This document shows positions 28,495 to 37,621 of a stretch of DNA of 45,352 bases, in pieces. Each line of letters opens with the position of its first letter. Positions within the stretch are counted from its first letter, which is position 1. Made by a program: the position numbers and the translations under genes. The notes under the pieces were generated by a model. It saw nothing but the letters and a program-made list of their open reading frames with translations. It made no database searches and had not been told where the DNA came from. Origin of the DNA: Lysobacterales bacterium (lineage in GTDB: Bacteria; Pseudomonadota; Gammaproteobacteria; Xanthomonadales; Rhodanobacteraceae); the NCBI GenBank assembly GCA_017302215.1, contig JAFLDX010000006.1, positions 1 to 45,352 of the forward strand, given 5' to 3'.

Positions 28495-31400
28495 AACGAC
28501 GCGTTTCACGGCGTGCGCTGCATGCTGCCGTGAAACGCGCAGCGAGCTGCAGCGACATCGCCATCGGCTATGCCGAACTGCACGCGTTGAGCTGCTTCAG
28601 CTTCCAGCGCGGCGCCTCCAGCGCGGATGAACTGTTCGCGCGCGCGGCCGCGCTCGGCTATGCCGCGCTGGCCATCACCGACGAATGTTCGATGGCCGGC
28701 ATCGTGCGCGCGCTCGAGGCTTCGGAGACGCATGGCGTGGACCTCGTCGTCGGCACCGAGGTGCAACTGGCCGACGGTCCGAAGCTGGTCCTGCTGGCGA
28801 CCGGCCACGACGGCTACAGCGACCTCTGCCGGCTGATCACGCTGGCCCGCCGGCGCAGCACGAAAGGCAGCTACCGTCTCGTGCGCGACGATCTCACCGT
28901 GCTCGGCAGCGGCGTGCTCGTGCTGTGGCCGCCACGTGCCGGCCACGACGACCTCGATGCCGAGGCGACCTGGCTGCATGCGCGCTTCGCGACGCAAGCC
29001 TGGATCGCCGTCGAACTGCATCGCGCCGCCGACGATGCCGACTGGCTGGCCACTCTGCGCGCGCTCGGCGAGCGCCACCGCCTCGCCCTGGTCGCCAGCG
29101 GCGACGTGCACATGCATGCACGCGGGCGGCGCGTCCTGCAGGACGTCATGACCGCGATCCGCCTCGGCTGCGCGGTGGCCGAGGCCGGCCATGCACTGTT
29201 TGCCAACGGCGAACGCCACCTGCGCCGACGCGACGACCTCGCCGCCCTGTATCCGCCGGACCTGCTCGCCGAGAGCCTGCGCATCGCCGCACGCTGCACC
29301 GGCTTCGACCTTCGCACGCTCGACTACGTCTATCCGGGCGAACTCGTACCGGCCGGGCGCGATGCCGCAAGCCATCTGCGTGCCCTGACCTTCGAGGGAG
29401 CGCGCCGACGCTGGCCAGCCGGCATTCCGACCGAAATCGCGGTTCAGCTCGAACGCGAGCTCGATCTGATCCGCACGAAGCGCTACGAGCATTTCTTCCT
29501 GACCGTCGAGGACATCGTGCGCCATGCGCGCACGCTCGACCCGCCGATCCTCTGCCAGGGTCGAGGCTCGTCGGCGAACTCGGCGGTCTGCTATGCGCTC
29601 GGCATCACCTCGGTACGCCCCGAGGACGGCCATCTGCTGTTCGAACGCTTCATCTCGCTCGAACGTGACGAGCCCCCCGACATCGATGTCGACTTCGAGC
29701 ACGAACGCCGCGAGGAAATCATCCAGTACGTGTTCTCGAAGTACGGCCGCGAGCGCGCGGCGATCGCCGCCACGGTGATCTGCTACCGCGGCCGCAGCGC
29801 GGCGCGCGATGTCGGCCGCGCCCTCGGCCTCGGCGAGGACCGGCTCGAGCCGCTCGGCGCCGTCTACGACTGGGCCAACCGCGGGGCGACGCTCGACGAG
29901 CGCCTGCGCGAGCGCGGCTTCGACCCGGCCAGCGCGCTCATGCACCGCCTCGTCGTCCTGGTCGAGCAGCTGGTCGGCTTTCCGCGCCACCTGTCGCAGC
30001 ACGTCGGCGGTTTCGTCATTTCCGAACACCCGCTGCATGCACTGGTGCCGGTCGAGAACGCGGCGATGCCGGGGCGCACGATCATCCAGTGGGACAAGGA
30101 CGACCTCGAGTCGATGAAGCTGCTCAAGGTCGACTGCCTCGCGCTCGGCATGCTGAGCTGCCTGCGCCGCTGTTTCGACCTGCTGCGCCGGCACGAGAAG
30201 CGCCAGCTCGAGCTCTACATGATCCCGCCGGACGACAAGGACACCTACGCGATGATCCAGCGCGCCGACACCGTCGGCGTGTTCCAGATCGAGTCGCGAG
30301 CACAGATGTCGATGCTGCCGCGCCTCAAGCCGAAGGACTTCTACGATCTCGTCATCCAGATCGCGATCGTGCGTCCCGGCCCGATCCAGGGCGGCATGGT
30401 GCACCCGTACCTGCGCCGGCGCAGCGGCGAGGAAAAGGTCGATTACCCGCAGTCGCGCGACGAGCGCGCGCAGGGCGGCGGTGCCTCGCGCGTGAAGGAG
30501 GTGCTCGAGCGCACGCTCGGCGTGCCGATCTTCCAGGAGCAGGTCATGAAACTCGTGCAGGTGATCGCCGGCTTCACGCCGGGGCGCGCCGACGCGCTGC
30601 GCCGTGCGATGGCCGCCTGGAAGCGCAAGGGCGGCCTCGAGCCGTTCCGCGACGAGATCCGCGCCGGCATGCTCGCCAACGGCTATGACGAGGCCTATTT
30701 CGAGCGCATCTTCGAGCAAATCAAGGGGTTCGGCGACTACGGCTTCCCGGAATCGCATTCGGCGAGTTTCGCCCATCTCGCCTATGCCTCGTCGTGGATC
30801 AAGTGCCACCACCCGGCCGTGCTGACCTGTGCCCTGCTCAACTCGCTGCCGATGGGCTTCTATGCGCCGGCGCAGCTGGTCAAGGACGCGCAACGCCATG
30901 GCGTGCGCGTGCTGCCGGTCGACGTGACGGCGAGCGAATGGGACTGCACGCTCGAAGCCGAAACCGTTTCGAGCCGGCATGCGCATGCGCTGCGCCTCGG
31001 CTTCGCGCGCATCAACGGTTTTGCCGAGGCCAGCGCCCTGCGCATCGAACGCGCGCGTGCGCAGCGGCCGTTCACCGATCTCGCCGACCTCGTGCAACGC
31101 GCCGGACTCGATGCGCGCGATCGCGCACGGCTGGCTGATGCGGATGCCCTGCGCAGCCTCGTCGGCCATCGCCACCAGGCACGCTGGGACGTCGCCGCGA
31201 GCAATCCAGGGCGCGCACTGCTCGCCGGAATACGCACCGACGAGGTGCCGGTGCCGATGCCGCCGCCGACCTTGCGCGGCGAGGTCCTCGCCGACTACGG
31301 CCGCCTCGGCTTCAGTCTGCGCCGACATCCGCTGTCGTTCGTGCGCGCACGCCTCGACACGCGCCGCGTGCTGCGCACGCGCGATGCGCTCGGCCAGGCG

Positions 31401-31688
31401 CACGGGCACCGCGTCCACTGCGTCGGGCTCGTCACCGTGCGTCAGCGCCCGGGCACCGCCAAGGGCGTGACCTTCGTGACCATCGAGGACGAAACGGGCT
31501 TCGCCAACATCATCGTCTGGCGCACTCTCGCCGAACGGCAGCGGCGCATCCTGCTCGACACCGTCCTGCTCGGCGTCGAGGGTCGTCTGCAGTCGAGCCA
31601 CGGCGTGTGCCACATCGTCGCCGAACGCCTGTCCAGCCACGACGCCCTGCTCGCCGACCTCGGTCCGCAGTCCCGCGATTTCCATTGA
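28482..31688 (+). CDS. dnaE2: Error-prone DNA polymerase DnaE2
   Basis: A 1068-residue C-family polymerase of the DnaE2 type. It has a PHP domain at the N-terminus ([34 protein letters not shown]) and the polymerase core with catalytic acidic motif PDIDVDF (Asp400, Asp402, Asp404). Also visible are [44 protein letters not shown] and [18 protein letters not shown], and a C-terminal OB domain ([25 protein letters not shown]). The ATG at 28482 overlaps imuB by 13 bases. A GTG at 28491 overlapping the stop as GTGA is an equally good start and would drop three residues. Two alternative hairpins cover this junction. It forms an operon with imuB and is probably SOS-induced. Confidence 0.96.
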   Translation: MVRVKRRVSRRALHAAVKRAASCSDIAIGYAELHALSCFSFQRGASSADELFARAAALGYAALAITDECSMAGIVRALEASETHGVDLVVGTEVQLADGPKLVLLATGHDGYSDLCRLITLARRRSTKGSYRLVRDDLTVLGSGVLVLWPPRAGHDDLDAEATWLHARFATQAWIAVELHRAADDADWLATLRALGERHRLALVASGDVHMHARGRRVLQDVMTAIRLGCAVAEAGHALFANGERHLRRRDDLAALYPPDLLAESLRIAARCTGFDLRTLDYVYPGELVPAGRDAASHLRALTFEGARRRWPAGIPTEIAVQLERELDLIRTKRYEHFFLTVEDIVRHARTLDPPILCQGRGSSANSAVCYALGITSVRPEDGHLLFERFISLERDEPPDIDVDFEHERREEIIQYVFSKYGRERAAIAATVICYRGRSAARDVGRALGLGEDRLEPLGAVYDWANRGATLDERLRERGFDPASALMHRLVVLVEQLVGFPRHLSQHVGGFVISEHPLHALVPVENAAMPGRTIIQWDKDDLESMKLLKVDCLALGMLSCLRRCFDLLRRHEKRQLELYMIPPDDKDTYAMIQRADTVGVFQIESRAQMSMLPRLKPKDFYDLVIQIAIVRPGPIQGGMVHPYLRRRSGEEKVDYPQSRDERAQGGGASRVKEVLERTLGVPIFQEQVMKLVQVIAGFTPGRADALRRAMAAWKRKGGLEPFRDEIRAGMLANGYDEAYFERIFEQIKGFGDYGFPESHSASFAHLAYASSWIKCHHPAVLTCALLNSLPMGFYAPAQLVKDAQRHGVRVLPVDVTASEWDCTLEAETVSSRHAHALRLGFARINGFAEASALRIERARAQRPFTDLADLVQRAGLDARDRARLADADALRSLVGHRHQARWDVAASNPGRALLAGIRTDEVPVPMPPPTLRGEVLADYGRLGFSLRRHPLSFVRARLDTRRVLRTRDALGQAHGHRVHCVGLVTVRQRPGTAKGVTFVTIEDETGFANIIVWRTLAERQRRILLDTVLLGVEGRLQSSHGVCHIVAERLSSHDALLADLGPQSRDFH
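28491..28539 (+). promoter_or_regulatory. Two mutually exclusive hairpins at the imuB-dnaE2 junction
   Basis: Hairpin A: GTGAAACG (28491-28498) pairs with CGTTTCAC (28502-28509) across three bases, sealing the imuB stop and the alternative GTG start. Hairpin B: CGCGTTTCACG (28500-28510) pairs with CGTGAAACGCG (28529-28539), 11 bp, across 18 bases. They share the central segment and cannot form together. Confidence 0.55.
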
Positions 31689-31889
31689 GTCCGCGCTGCC
31701 GGCGCCGATCGATCCGCGTCGAAGCCCACGGCGCAGGCGGCGACGCCGTGTCCGGAGCGGACCTGCGGGCGCTCGCCCTCGAAACGCCACAAGCGGTCGG
31801 CATCGCGGCAGGACGTGTCGTGCGCGTGCCCGCGGTTCAGGGCAACGTGGGCTTCACCGCGGCCCGAACCCGCCCGACGAGGAAACGAC

Positions 31890-32162
31890 ATGAAGACGAC
31901 CTGCCTGATGCTGACCTTGCTGCTCCTTGGCGTCGACGCATCGGCTGCCGGCCTGCGCAAGGACTGTGACGAACTGGCACGCGAGATCGCGGCGAAAATC
32001 GAGGCCAACGGTGTGAAGACCTACACGCTGGTCACGCTCGAGGCAGGCTCGGTGACCGACCAGCGCATCGTCGGCTCGTGCGATGGCGGCACGCGACGGA
32101 TCGCCTATGCACGCGTCGATGCGCCGACCAACCCGGTTGCCCGAGTGGCCTCGACGCGCTGA
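31890..32162 (+). CDS. DUF1161 family small secreted protein
   Basis: A 90-residue protein with a signal peptide (MKTTCLMLTLLLLGVDASAA, cleavage near residue 20). The mature part matches the DUF1161 pattern: CDELAREIAAKIEANGVKTY, then VGSCDGGTRRIAYAR. Cys26 and Cys64 are the two conserved cysteines, probably a periplasmic disulphide. The family's function is unknown. GAGG lies about eight bases before the ATG at 31890. The 201 bases between dnaE2 and this gene show no clear promoter or terminator. It converges with the EcsC-family gene, only five bases between stops. Confidence 0.87.
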   Translation: MKTTCLMLTLLLLGVDASAAGLRKDCDELAREIAAKIEANGVKTYTLVTLEAGSVTDQRIVGSCDGGTRRIAYARVDAPTNPVARVASTR

Positions 32163-32167
32163 GCGGT

Positions 32168-32863
32168 TCAGTCCTGGCGCGGCTTCGCGACAGCCGTGCG
32201 TCGCCCACGACGCGGCGCTGGCGGAACCGGTGCTTGGGCTTCGCCCTCGAGCACGACCGGTTGCGCGTTCCTCGCATCGCCGAACAGCGCGATCGCCGCA
32301 TCGGCCACCTTGCGTGTATCGGCGTGCACGAAACCGGCGATCGCGGCCGCGCCGGCGACCGGCAGCCAGCGCGTGACGACACGACTGGCGCCGCGCTGGG
32401 CGATTCGCAACGCGATCTTGTTCGCGATCGCGTAGAGCGCGGTCAACGGTGTCTGGCGCACGACCCAGCGTTCGCCCACGCGCAAAACGACATCACTGAA
32501 GGCGCCGGCCGAGGTATGCCCGAACAGGCAGAACAGCAGGTGTTCGCGCCTGACCTCGTCGCTTCGGCCGTACAGGGCGGCGATGTCGACCACGAGCTGG
32601 CGCTGCATCTTCCACACGGCGATCAGCTCGGGCGCGATCGTGAACCAGCCGAGCGGTCCGGGTGGCAGGGCGAGCGTCCCCGACGTCAGTGCCGCCTTGA
32701 CGGCCGCGCGTCGGGCGAGGCCTCGTGCCTGCACGGGCGCATCGGCGCGCTTGCGCGTGCGCGGCGTCGGGATGCTCGCCGCGAAATCGAGCAGGCGGTC
32801 GGCGATGCTGCCTTCCCGGGGCGCCCGCGAGAAGCGTTCGAACTCGTTCGGCTGGTCGGCCAT
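32168..32863 (-). CDS. EcsC family protein
   Basis: A 231-residue protein resembling the EcsC family: an N-terminal amphipathic region, a long helical middle with LPPGPLGWFTIAPELIAVWKMQRQLVVDIAALYG, then GASRVVTRWLPVAGAAAIAGFVHADTRKVADAAIALFG, which is the typical end of the domain, and a basic Pro/Arg tail. In Bacillus EcsC accompanies an ABC transporter; no transporter is present here and the role is unknown. The hydrophobic stretches suggest membrane association. GGAG lies seven bases before the ATG at 32863. It follows the aminotransferase gene by 80 bases in the same direction. Confidence 0.82.
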   Translation of the reverse strand: MADQPNEFERFSRAPREGSIADRLLDFAASIPTPRTRKRADAPVQARGLARRAAVKAALTSGTLALPPGPLGWFTIAPELIAVWKMQRQLVVDIAALYGRSDEVRREHLLFCLFGHTSAGAFSDVVLRVGERWVVRQTPLTALYAIANKIALRIAQRGASRVVTRWLPVAGAAAIAGFVHADTRKVADAAIALFGDARNAQPVVLEGEAQAPVPPAPRRGRRTAVAKPRQD

Positions 32864-32943
32864 CGCACTCTCCCTGCATCAGGCCGGCGATTCTCGATGG
32901 CATCGGACAACATGACGTGAATGGCTCGCCGCGGCGACGCTGC

Positions 32944-34071
32944 TCACGCCGCCTTGCGCCGCAGGCATTCGCCGAGTGCAGCAACCACGCGGTCGACGTT
33001 CGCCTCGGTGCTGCCGGCACCCATCAGGCCGATGCGCCAGATCCTGCCGGCGAGTTCGCCGAGGCCCGCGCCGATCTCGATCGAGAAATCCTCAAGCAGG
33101 CGCCGGCGCACTCCGGCTTCGTCGACGCCATCCGGCACCCTGACCGCATTGAGCTGCGGCAACCGTGCGCCCTCGGCGACGAACAGGTCGAGTCCGATCG
33201 CAGCGAGTCCGTCGCGCAGGCGTTCGTGATGGGCCAGGTGACGCGCGAAGGCATGTTCGAGTCCTTCCGCCTCGAGACCGAGCAGGGCCTCGTGCAACGC
33301 GTAGAGCATGTTGATCGGCGCGGTGTGGTGGTAGGCGCGTGCGCCGCTGCCCTGCCAGTACCCCATGACGAGTCCGAGGTCGAGGAACCAGCTCTGCACC
33401 TGGGTCCTGCGCGCACGGATCGCGTCGACCGCGCGCTCGCTGAACGTGACGGGCGACAGGCCCGGCGGCGCCGACAGGCATTTCTGGGAGCCGGAATAGA
33501 TCGCGTCGGCGCCCCAGGCGTCGGCGCGCACCGGGATTCCGCCGAGGCTGGTCACCGCATCGACGATGGCCAGCGCCTCGTGTTCGCGCGCGAGCCGACA
33601 CAATGCCTGCGCGTCCGACACGACCCCGGTCGATGTTTCGGCGTGCACGAACGCGAGCGCCTTCGCGCCCGGATTCGCCTTCAGCGCGGACTCGACCTTG
33701 CCGATATCGATCGGCGTGCCGAAGGCATCGTCGACCATGACGGCGGTCGCTCCGGCGCGCACCACGTTCTCGCGCATGCGGCCGCCGAACACACCATTGC
33801 GACAGACGACGACCGTGTCGCCGGGCTCGACGAGGTTGACGAACGCGGCCTCCATGCCGGCCGAACCGGGCGCGGAGATCGGCAAGGTCAGCGCATTGCG
33901 TGTCTCGAAGGCGAAACGCAGCAGTTCCTTGATCTCGTCCATCATGCCGATGAAGCGGGGATCGAGATGACCGATCGTCGGCCGCGCGAGCGCGGCCCTC
34001 ACGTTCGGCGGCACCGGCGAGGGACCGGGACCGAGCAGCAGCACATCGGGTGGAATGAAACTGGGCATCAT
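32944..34071 (-). CDS. Class V aminotransferase (serine/alanine-glyoxylate type)
   Basis: A 375-residue fold-type I PLP enzyme of the alanine-glyoxylate / serine-pyruvate family. It opens with LLLGPGPSPVPPNVRAAL, has SAPGSAGMEAAF (phosphate-binding turn), Asp171 in IVDAVTSLGG (pyridine nitrogen) and Schiff-base Lys197 in SGSQKCLSAPPGLSPV. It probably moves an amino group from alanine or serine to glyoxylate or a related keto acid; the exact pair cannot be read. Two tandem ATG codons (34071, 34068) follow GGAGAG. It lies 26 bases after the FAD monooxygenase gene, so the two are probably cotranscribed. Confidence 0.92.
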   Translation of the reverse strand: MMPSFIPPDVLLLGPGPSPVPPNVRAALARPTIGHLDPRFIGMMDEIKELLRFAFETRNALTLPISAPGSAGMEAAFVNLVEPGDTVVVCRNGVFGGRMRENVVRAGATAVMVDDAFGTPIDIGKVESALKANPGAKALAFVHAETSTGVVSDAQALCRLAREHEALAIVDAVTSLGGIPVRADAWGADAIYSGSQKCLSAPPGLSPVTFSERAVDAIRARRTQVQSWFLDLGLVMGYWQGSGARAYHHTAPINMLYALHEALLGLEAEGLEHAFARHLAHHERLRDGLAAIGLDLFVAEGARLPQLNAVRVPDGVDEAGVRRRLLEDFSIEIGAGLGELAGRIWRIGLMGAGSTEANVDRVVAALGECLRRKAA

Positions 34072-34097
34072 CGGCTCTCCGCGGCGTGGCGCGGATT

Positions 34098-35339
34098 CTA
34101 TCCGAGCCGCGTGCGCAGCCCGAGCCCGTCGAGGAAAGCGCTCGACAGGCGCAGGCGCCCGAATGCGCCGAGGCGCGTGCCGCCGAGGACGTGCAACATC
34201 TGTCCGCGCGAACCGGGCAATCGTCCGAGCGGCAGGAACGCGAGGTCGCGCAGGCGCGCGACGACGTCTCGATCGGACTGGAAAAGCGGGGTCAGCCAGC
34301 GGCTCCAGAACTGGTAGACGCGCACGTGGCGCTGGCGCTCGCGCTGGTAGGCGGCGAGTGCATCGTCGATGCGCGCGTGCGTCCGCAGCGCCGCGCGCAG
34401 CACGAAGGCATCGAGCAGGGCCATGTTGACGCCCTGGCCGAGCTGCGGACTCATCGCGTGCGCGGCGTCGCCGACCAGAACGAGGCGACCCCGCCGCCAA
34501 TCGTCGAGTACGGCGTCACGGTAGCCCGCGCGGGCGAGCTGGCCGGGATCGACGATGCCGGCGAGGTGTTCGGCGATTTCCGGCCACAACGACGCGACTT
34601 CCCCGCGCCACGCTTCCATGCCGTCGGCGAGCCAGCGCGCGTGATCGTCGCGGCGCTGGCTCCAGAAGAAGCTGATGCGCGGCACTTCGTCGTCCGGGCG
34701 CGTTCCAACCGGCAACATGCCGATCATCCGTCGCGCCGCGCGGTAGCGCTGGCGAAGCTCGGTGCGATGCGGCCAGCGACCCTCCGGCACGAGGCACCAC
34801 AACGCGCCCCACGGATACGGCGCGTCGAGACGGGCGCGTCCGACCACGGCGCGCAGGCGCGATGCCGAACCGTCGGCGGCAACGACGAGATCGTAGGGAC
34901 CGTGTGACCGGCCTTCGCCGTCACGCACGTGACGACCGTCCTCGCTGATCGCCACGATGCGGTGGCCGAGGCGGATCGCGCCGACTCCGCTCCAGGCCCG
35001 GTCGAGCAAAGCGAACAGTGCGCCACGCTGCATGCCGAGTCCGAACAGGCGAGGATCGAGCTGCGCATAGCGCATGTCCATGACCGCGCGGCCGCGCGAC
35101 GTCTCGCCGTGCAGGCGCTCGATGCGACGACCGTGCGCGAGCGCCGCGTCGAGCAATCCCATGTCCCACAGCACCTGCAGTCCGACCGGTTGCAGCAGGA
35201 AGCCGGCGCCGACCGGGCCCGTGGTTTCGGACTGCTCGAACACATCCACGCCCCAGCCGTCGCGAGAGAGCAGGATCGCGCAGGCCTGGCCGGCAGTGCC
35301 GTAGCCGACGATGGCGACCCGTGGCCGCGACGGCCTCAT
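34098..35339 (-). CDS. FAD-dependent monooxygenase (UbiH/PHBH-like)
   Basis: A 413-residue group A flavoprotein monooxygenase: GYGTAG at 12-17 (ADP-binding Rossmann motif), the DG motif at 156-157 (VVAADGSASRLR) and the GD motif at 290-291 (LVGDAAHAMSPQLGQGVNMA). Such enzymes use NAD(P)H and O2 to hydroxylate an aromatic or related ring; the substrate is unknown. There is no membrane segment or signal peptide. GGGAG seven bases before the ATG at 35339 supports the start. It is first in a probable leftward unit with the aminotransferase and perhaps EcsC. Confidence 0.9.
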   Translation of the reverse strand: MRPSRPRVAIVGYGTAGQACAILLSRDGWGVDVFEQSETTGPVGAGFLLQPVGLQVLWDMGLLDAALAHGRRIERLHGETSRGRAVMDMRYAQLDPRLFGLGMQRGALFALLDRAWSGVGAIRLGHRIVAISEDGRHVRDGEGRSHGPYDLVVAADGSASRLRAVVGRARLDAPYPWGALWCLVPEGRWPHRTELRQRYRAARRMIGMLPVGTRPDDEVPRISFFWSQRRDDHARWLADGMEAWRGEVASLWPEIAEHLAGIVDPGQLARAGYRDAVLDDWRRGRLVLVGDAAHAMSPQLGQGVNMALLDAFVLRAALRTHARIDDALAAYQRERQRHVRVYQFWSRWLTPLFQSDRDVVARLRDLAFLPLGRLPGSRGQMLHVLGGTRLGAFGRLRLSSAFLDGLGLRTRLG

Positions 35340-35428
35340 GCGCGCTCCCGCGGGACGGCGCGTTCGTGCGCGGCACGATCCACCCTGGATGTGAGGGCCG
35401 TCCGTTCGTTGCGTTCGCGGTGCACGCC

Positions 35429-36595
35429 TCAGATCCGCGCGAAGGCCCGTTCGAGATCGGCGATCAGCACATCGGCGTCCTCGAGGCCTATCGACAGGCG
35501 GACCAGGCCGAGTGGCAGGCCACCGCCGGCGCGCATCGGCGCATCGGCCGGAAACACCGCGCACACCGGCATCGCCAGCGATTCATAGCCGCCCCAGGAG
35601 ACGGTCATCAGGAAACGCTGCAGGCCGTCGCAGAAGCGCTCGACCGCGGCGACGTCTTCCACATCGAGTTCGATCGACACGAGGCCGCTGGAACCGCGCA
35701 ACTGCGCGGCGCTGAGGTCCAGCTGCGGATTGGCCGATGCATGCGGCGCATGCACCCGGCGCACGCGCGGATGCGCCTCGAGGAAGGCCAGCATCTTGCG
35801 CGTCGTGGCGGCAATCCGTTCCACGCGCACACCGAGCGTGCGCAATCCGCGGATCATGAGCCATGCATCGTGCGGCGAGAGGATCGCGCCGAACGTCATG
35901 TAAGGCCCCTTGAACACCTCGCGAAGCAGCGCCTCGGATCCGCACAGCATGCCCGCGACGACATCGCTGTGGCCATTGAGGTACTTGGTGGCCGAGTGAG
36001 CGACGAGATCGATGCCGAATGCGAGCGGCGACTGGTTCAGGGGCGTGGCATGGCTGTTGTCGCACAGGGTCAGGATGCCGCGCGCGCGCGCGAGCGCGGC
36101 GACCAGGGCGAGATCCTGCTGCTCGTAGGTCATCGAGTTCGGGCTTTCGAGCACGATCATGCGCGTCGAAGGCTGCAGGGCGGCGGCGAAGTGCGCCACG
36201 TCGGTGCCGTCGACGAAGCTCGACGTGACACCGAACTTCGCCAGCAGGTCGCGCAACAGGCTGCGCGTCCAGCTGTAGGGCCGCGCCACGCACACGACGT
36301 GGTCGCCGTGGCGGACGAATGCGGAAACGCCGGCCGCAATCGCCGCCGCGCCGCTGGCGAAGGCGAGGCAATCCTCGGCACCCTCGAGCGCGGCGATCTT
36401 GCGGCGCAGGATCGCCACTGTCGGATTGTTGCCGCGCGTATAGAGGTGGCTCGCGTACTCGTCGCGGAACCCATCGCGCATCGCCGCCACGGTCGGAAAC
36501 GCGAAGATCGACGACTGCACGAGCGGAGGCGCAACCGCCCCGTGGTACGTCTCGCGCTCTTCGCCGAGGTGGTTGAGGATGTAGCTGAGATCCAT
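35429..36595 (-). CDS. Trans-sulfuration family PLP enzyme (cystathionine gamma-synthase/lyase-like)
   Basis: A 388-residue Cys/Met-metabolism PLP enzyme. Features: HGAVAPPLVQSSIFAF, YTRGNNPTVAILRRKIAALEG (phosphate-gripping YxRxxNPT), AFASGAAAIAAGV, LESPNSMTYEQQD, the aspartate in LCDNSHATPLNQSPLAFGID, and the Schiff-base Lys204 in HSATKYLNGHSDVVAG. The usual YGGT loop is replaced by RPYSWTRSLL, so substrate preference may differ from the standard enzymes; it could be a cystathionine beta- or gamma-lyase or an O-acyl-homoserine enzyme. The ATG at 36595 gives the family N-terminus; an in-frame extension upstream does not. It follows galU after a hairpin. Confidence 0.9.
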   Translation of the reverse strand: MDLSYILNHLGEERETYHGAVAPPLVQSSIFAFPTVAAMRDGFRDEYASHLYTRGNNPTVAILRRKIAALEGAEDCLAFASGAAAIAAGVSAFVRHGDHVVCVARPYSWTRSLLRDLLAKFGVTSSFVDGTDVAHFAAALQPSTRMIVLESPNSMTYEQQDLALVAALARARGILTLCDNSHATPLNQSPLAFGIDLVAHSATKYLNGHSDVVAGMLCGSEALLREVFKGPYMTFGAILSPHDAWLMIRGLRTLGVRVERIAATTRKMLAFLEAHPRVRRVHAPHASANPQLDLSAAQLRGSSGLVSIELDVEDVAAVERFCDGLQRFLMTVSWGGYESLAMPVCAVFPADAPMRAGGGLPLGLVRLSIGLEDADVLIADLERAFARI

Positions 36596-36680
36596 GGGGA
36601 GGGTGAGTACCAGGGCGAAGGCGCGCAAACCAGTGAGTGGAACAGGGTTGCAGTACAGGTGGCCGCAGGGCATTCGAAGG

Positions 36681-36698
36681 CGAGCGGAAATCCGCTCG
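36681..36698. terminator. Hairpin between galU and the PLP gene, possible terminator
   Basis: CGAGCGGA and TCCGCTCG form an 8-bp stem with a 2-base loop (or 7 bp with loop AAAT) 15 bases after the galU stop. No T-run follows on the minus strand. Confidence 0.4.
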
Positions 36699-36712
36699 TC
36701 GCGCCCTCGCCC

Positions 36713-37597
36713 CTAACCCCTGCCCGCCAGATACGTCCGCGTCGCCGCGGCGAGCGCCGGATCCTCGAGCGCCATGTGCAAGGTGGCCTGGACGAGCCCG
36801 AGCTTGTTGCCGCAATCGAACCGCGTGCCTTCGAAGCGATAGGCCAGCACGGACGATTCGTGCAGCAGGTCTTCGATCGCATCGGTCAGCTGGATCTCGC
36901 CGCCCGCACCGGGCCTCGTGTTCTCGAGCAGTTCGAAGATGCGCTCGGGCAATACGTAGCGGCCGACGATGGCGAGGTTCGACGGCGCGACCTCGGGTTT
37001 CGGCTTCTCGACGACGAGCCGCACGCGAGCTGCGCGCTCGCTGATCGGCTCGGCGTCGACGATGCCGTACTTGCCGGTCTGCTCGCGCGGGACTTCCTCG
37101 ACGGCGAGCACGCCGGCGTTCTCGCGCTCGGCGACCGCCGCCATCTGGCGCAACGCACCGGGTCGCCCGCTGCCGGCCGCGCCGTTCCAGATGAGATCGT
37201 CGGCGAGGATCACGCCGAACGGCTCGTCACCCACGACCGGCTTGGCGCACAGCACGGCGTGGCCGAGGCCAAGCGCTTCGGGCTGGGTCACGAACACGCA
37301 GCGCACGTGCTTCGGCAAGGTGCCCTGGACGAGCGCCAGCAGGTCATTCTTGCCTGCCTGTGCCAGCTTCGATTCGAGCTCGTACGCCTTGTCGAAGTAG
37401 TCGGCGATCGCATGCTTGTAGCGGTTGGTCACGAACACGAGGGTATCGGCGCCGGCGTCGACGGCTTCGTCGACCGCGTACTGGATCAGCGGACGGTCGA
37501 GGACGGGCAGCATCTCCTTCGCGACGACCTTGGTCGCCGGCAGGAAGCGCGTGCCGAGGCCGGCGACGGGAAACACGACTTTGCGCAGACGGGGCAT
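36713..37597 (-). CDS. galU: UTP-glucose-1-phosphate uridylyltransferase
   Basis: A 294-residue nucleotidyltransferase with the pyrophosphorylase signature GLGTRFLPATKVVAKEMLPV, then YAVDEAVDAGADTLVFVTNR, QPEALGLGHAVLCA, ILADDLI, VEKPKPE, and GGEIQLTDAIEDLL. It makes UDP-glucose, the precursor of LPS core, exopolysaccharide and periplasmic glucans, in the cytoplasm. The ATG at 37597 gives the standard N-terminus. It lies 24 bases after the WbpM-type dehydratase in the same direction, so they are probably cotranscribed. Confidence 0.96.
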   Translation of the reverse strand: MPRLRKVVFPVAGLGTRFLPATKVVAKEMLPVLDRPLIQYAVDEAVDAGADTLVFVTNRYKHAIADYFDKAYELESKLAQAGKNDLLALVQGTLPKHVRCVFVTQPEALGLGHAVLCAKPVVGDEPFGVILADDLIWNGAAGSGRPGALRQMAAVAERENAGVLAVEEVPREQTGKYGIVDAEPISERAARVRLVVEKPKPEVAPSNLAIVGRYVLPERIFELLENTRPGAGGEIQLTDAIEDLLHESSVLAYRFEGTRFDCGNKLGLVQATLHMALEDPALAAATRTYLAGRG

Positions 37598-37621
37598 CGG
37601 CTCACTCTCGGGCAGGGATGA

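Noticed and set aside
28506-31790. 1094-codon open frame on the minus strand
   Set aside because: Exact antisense of dnaE2, with low-complexity composition and no recognisable motif; dnaE2 is certain.
35321-37621. 766-codon open frame on the plus strand
   Set aside because: Antisense of the PLP enzyme and galU, both clearly identified.
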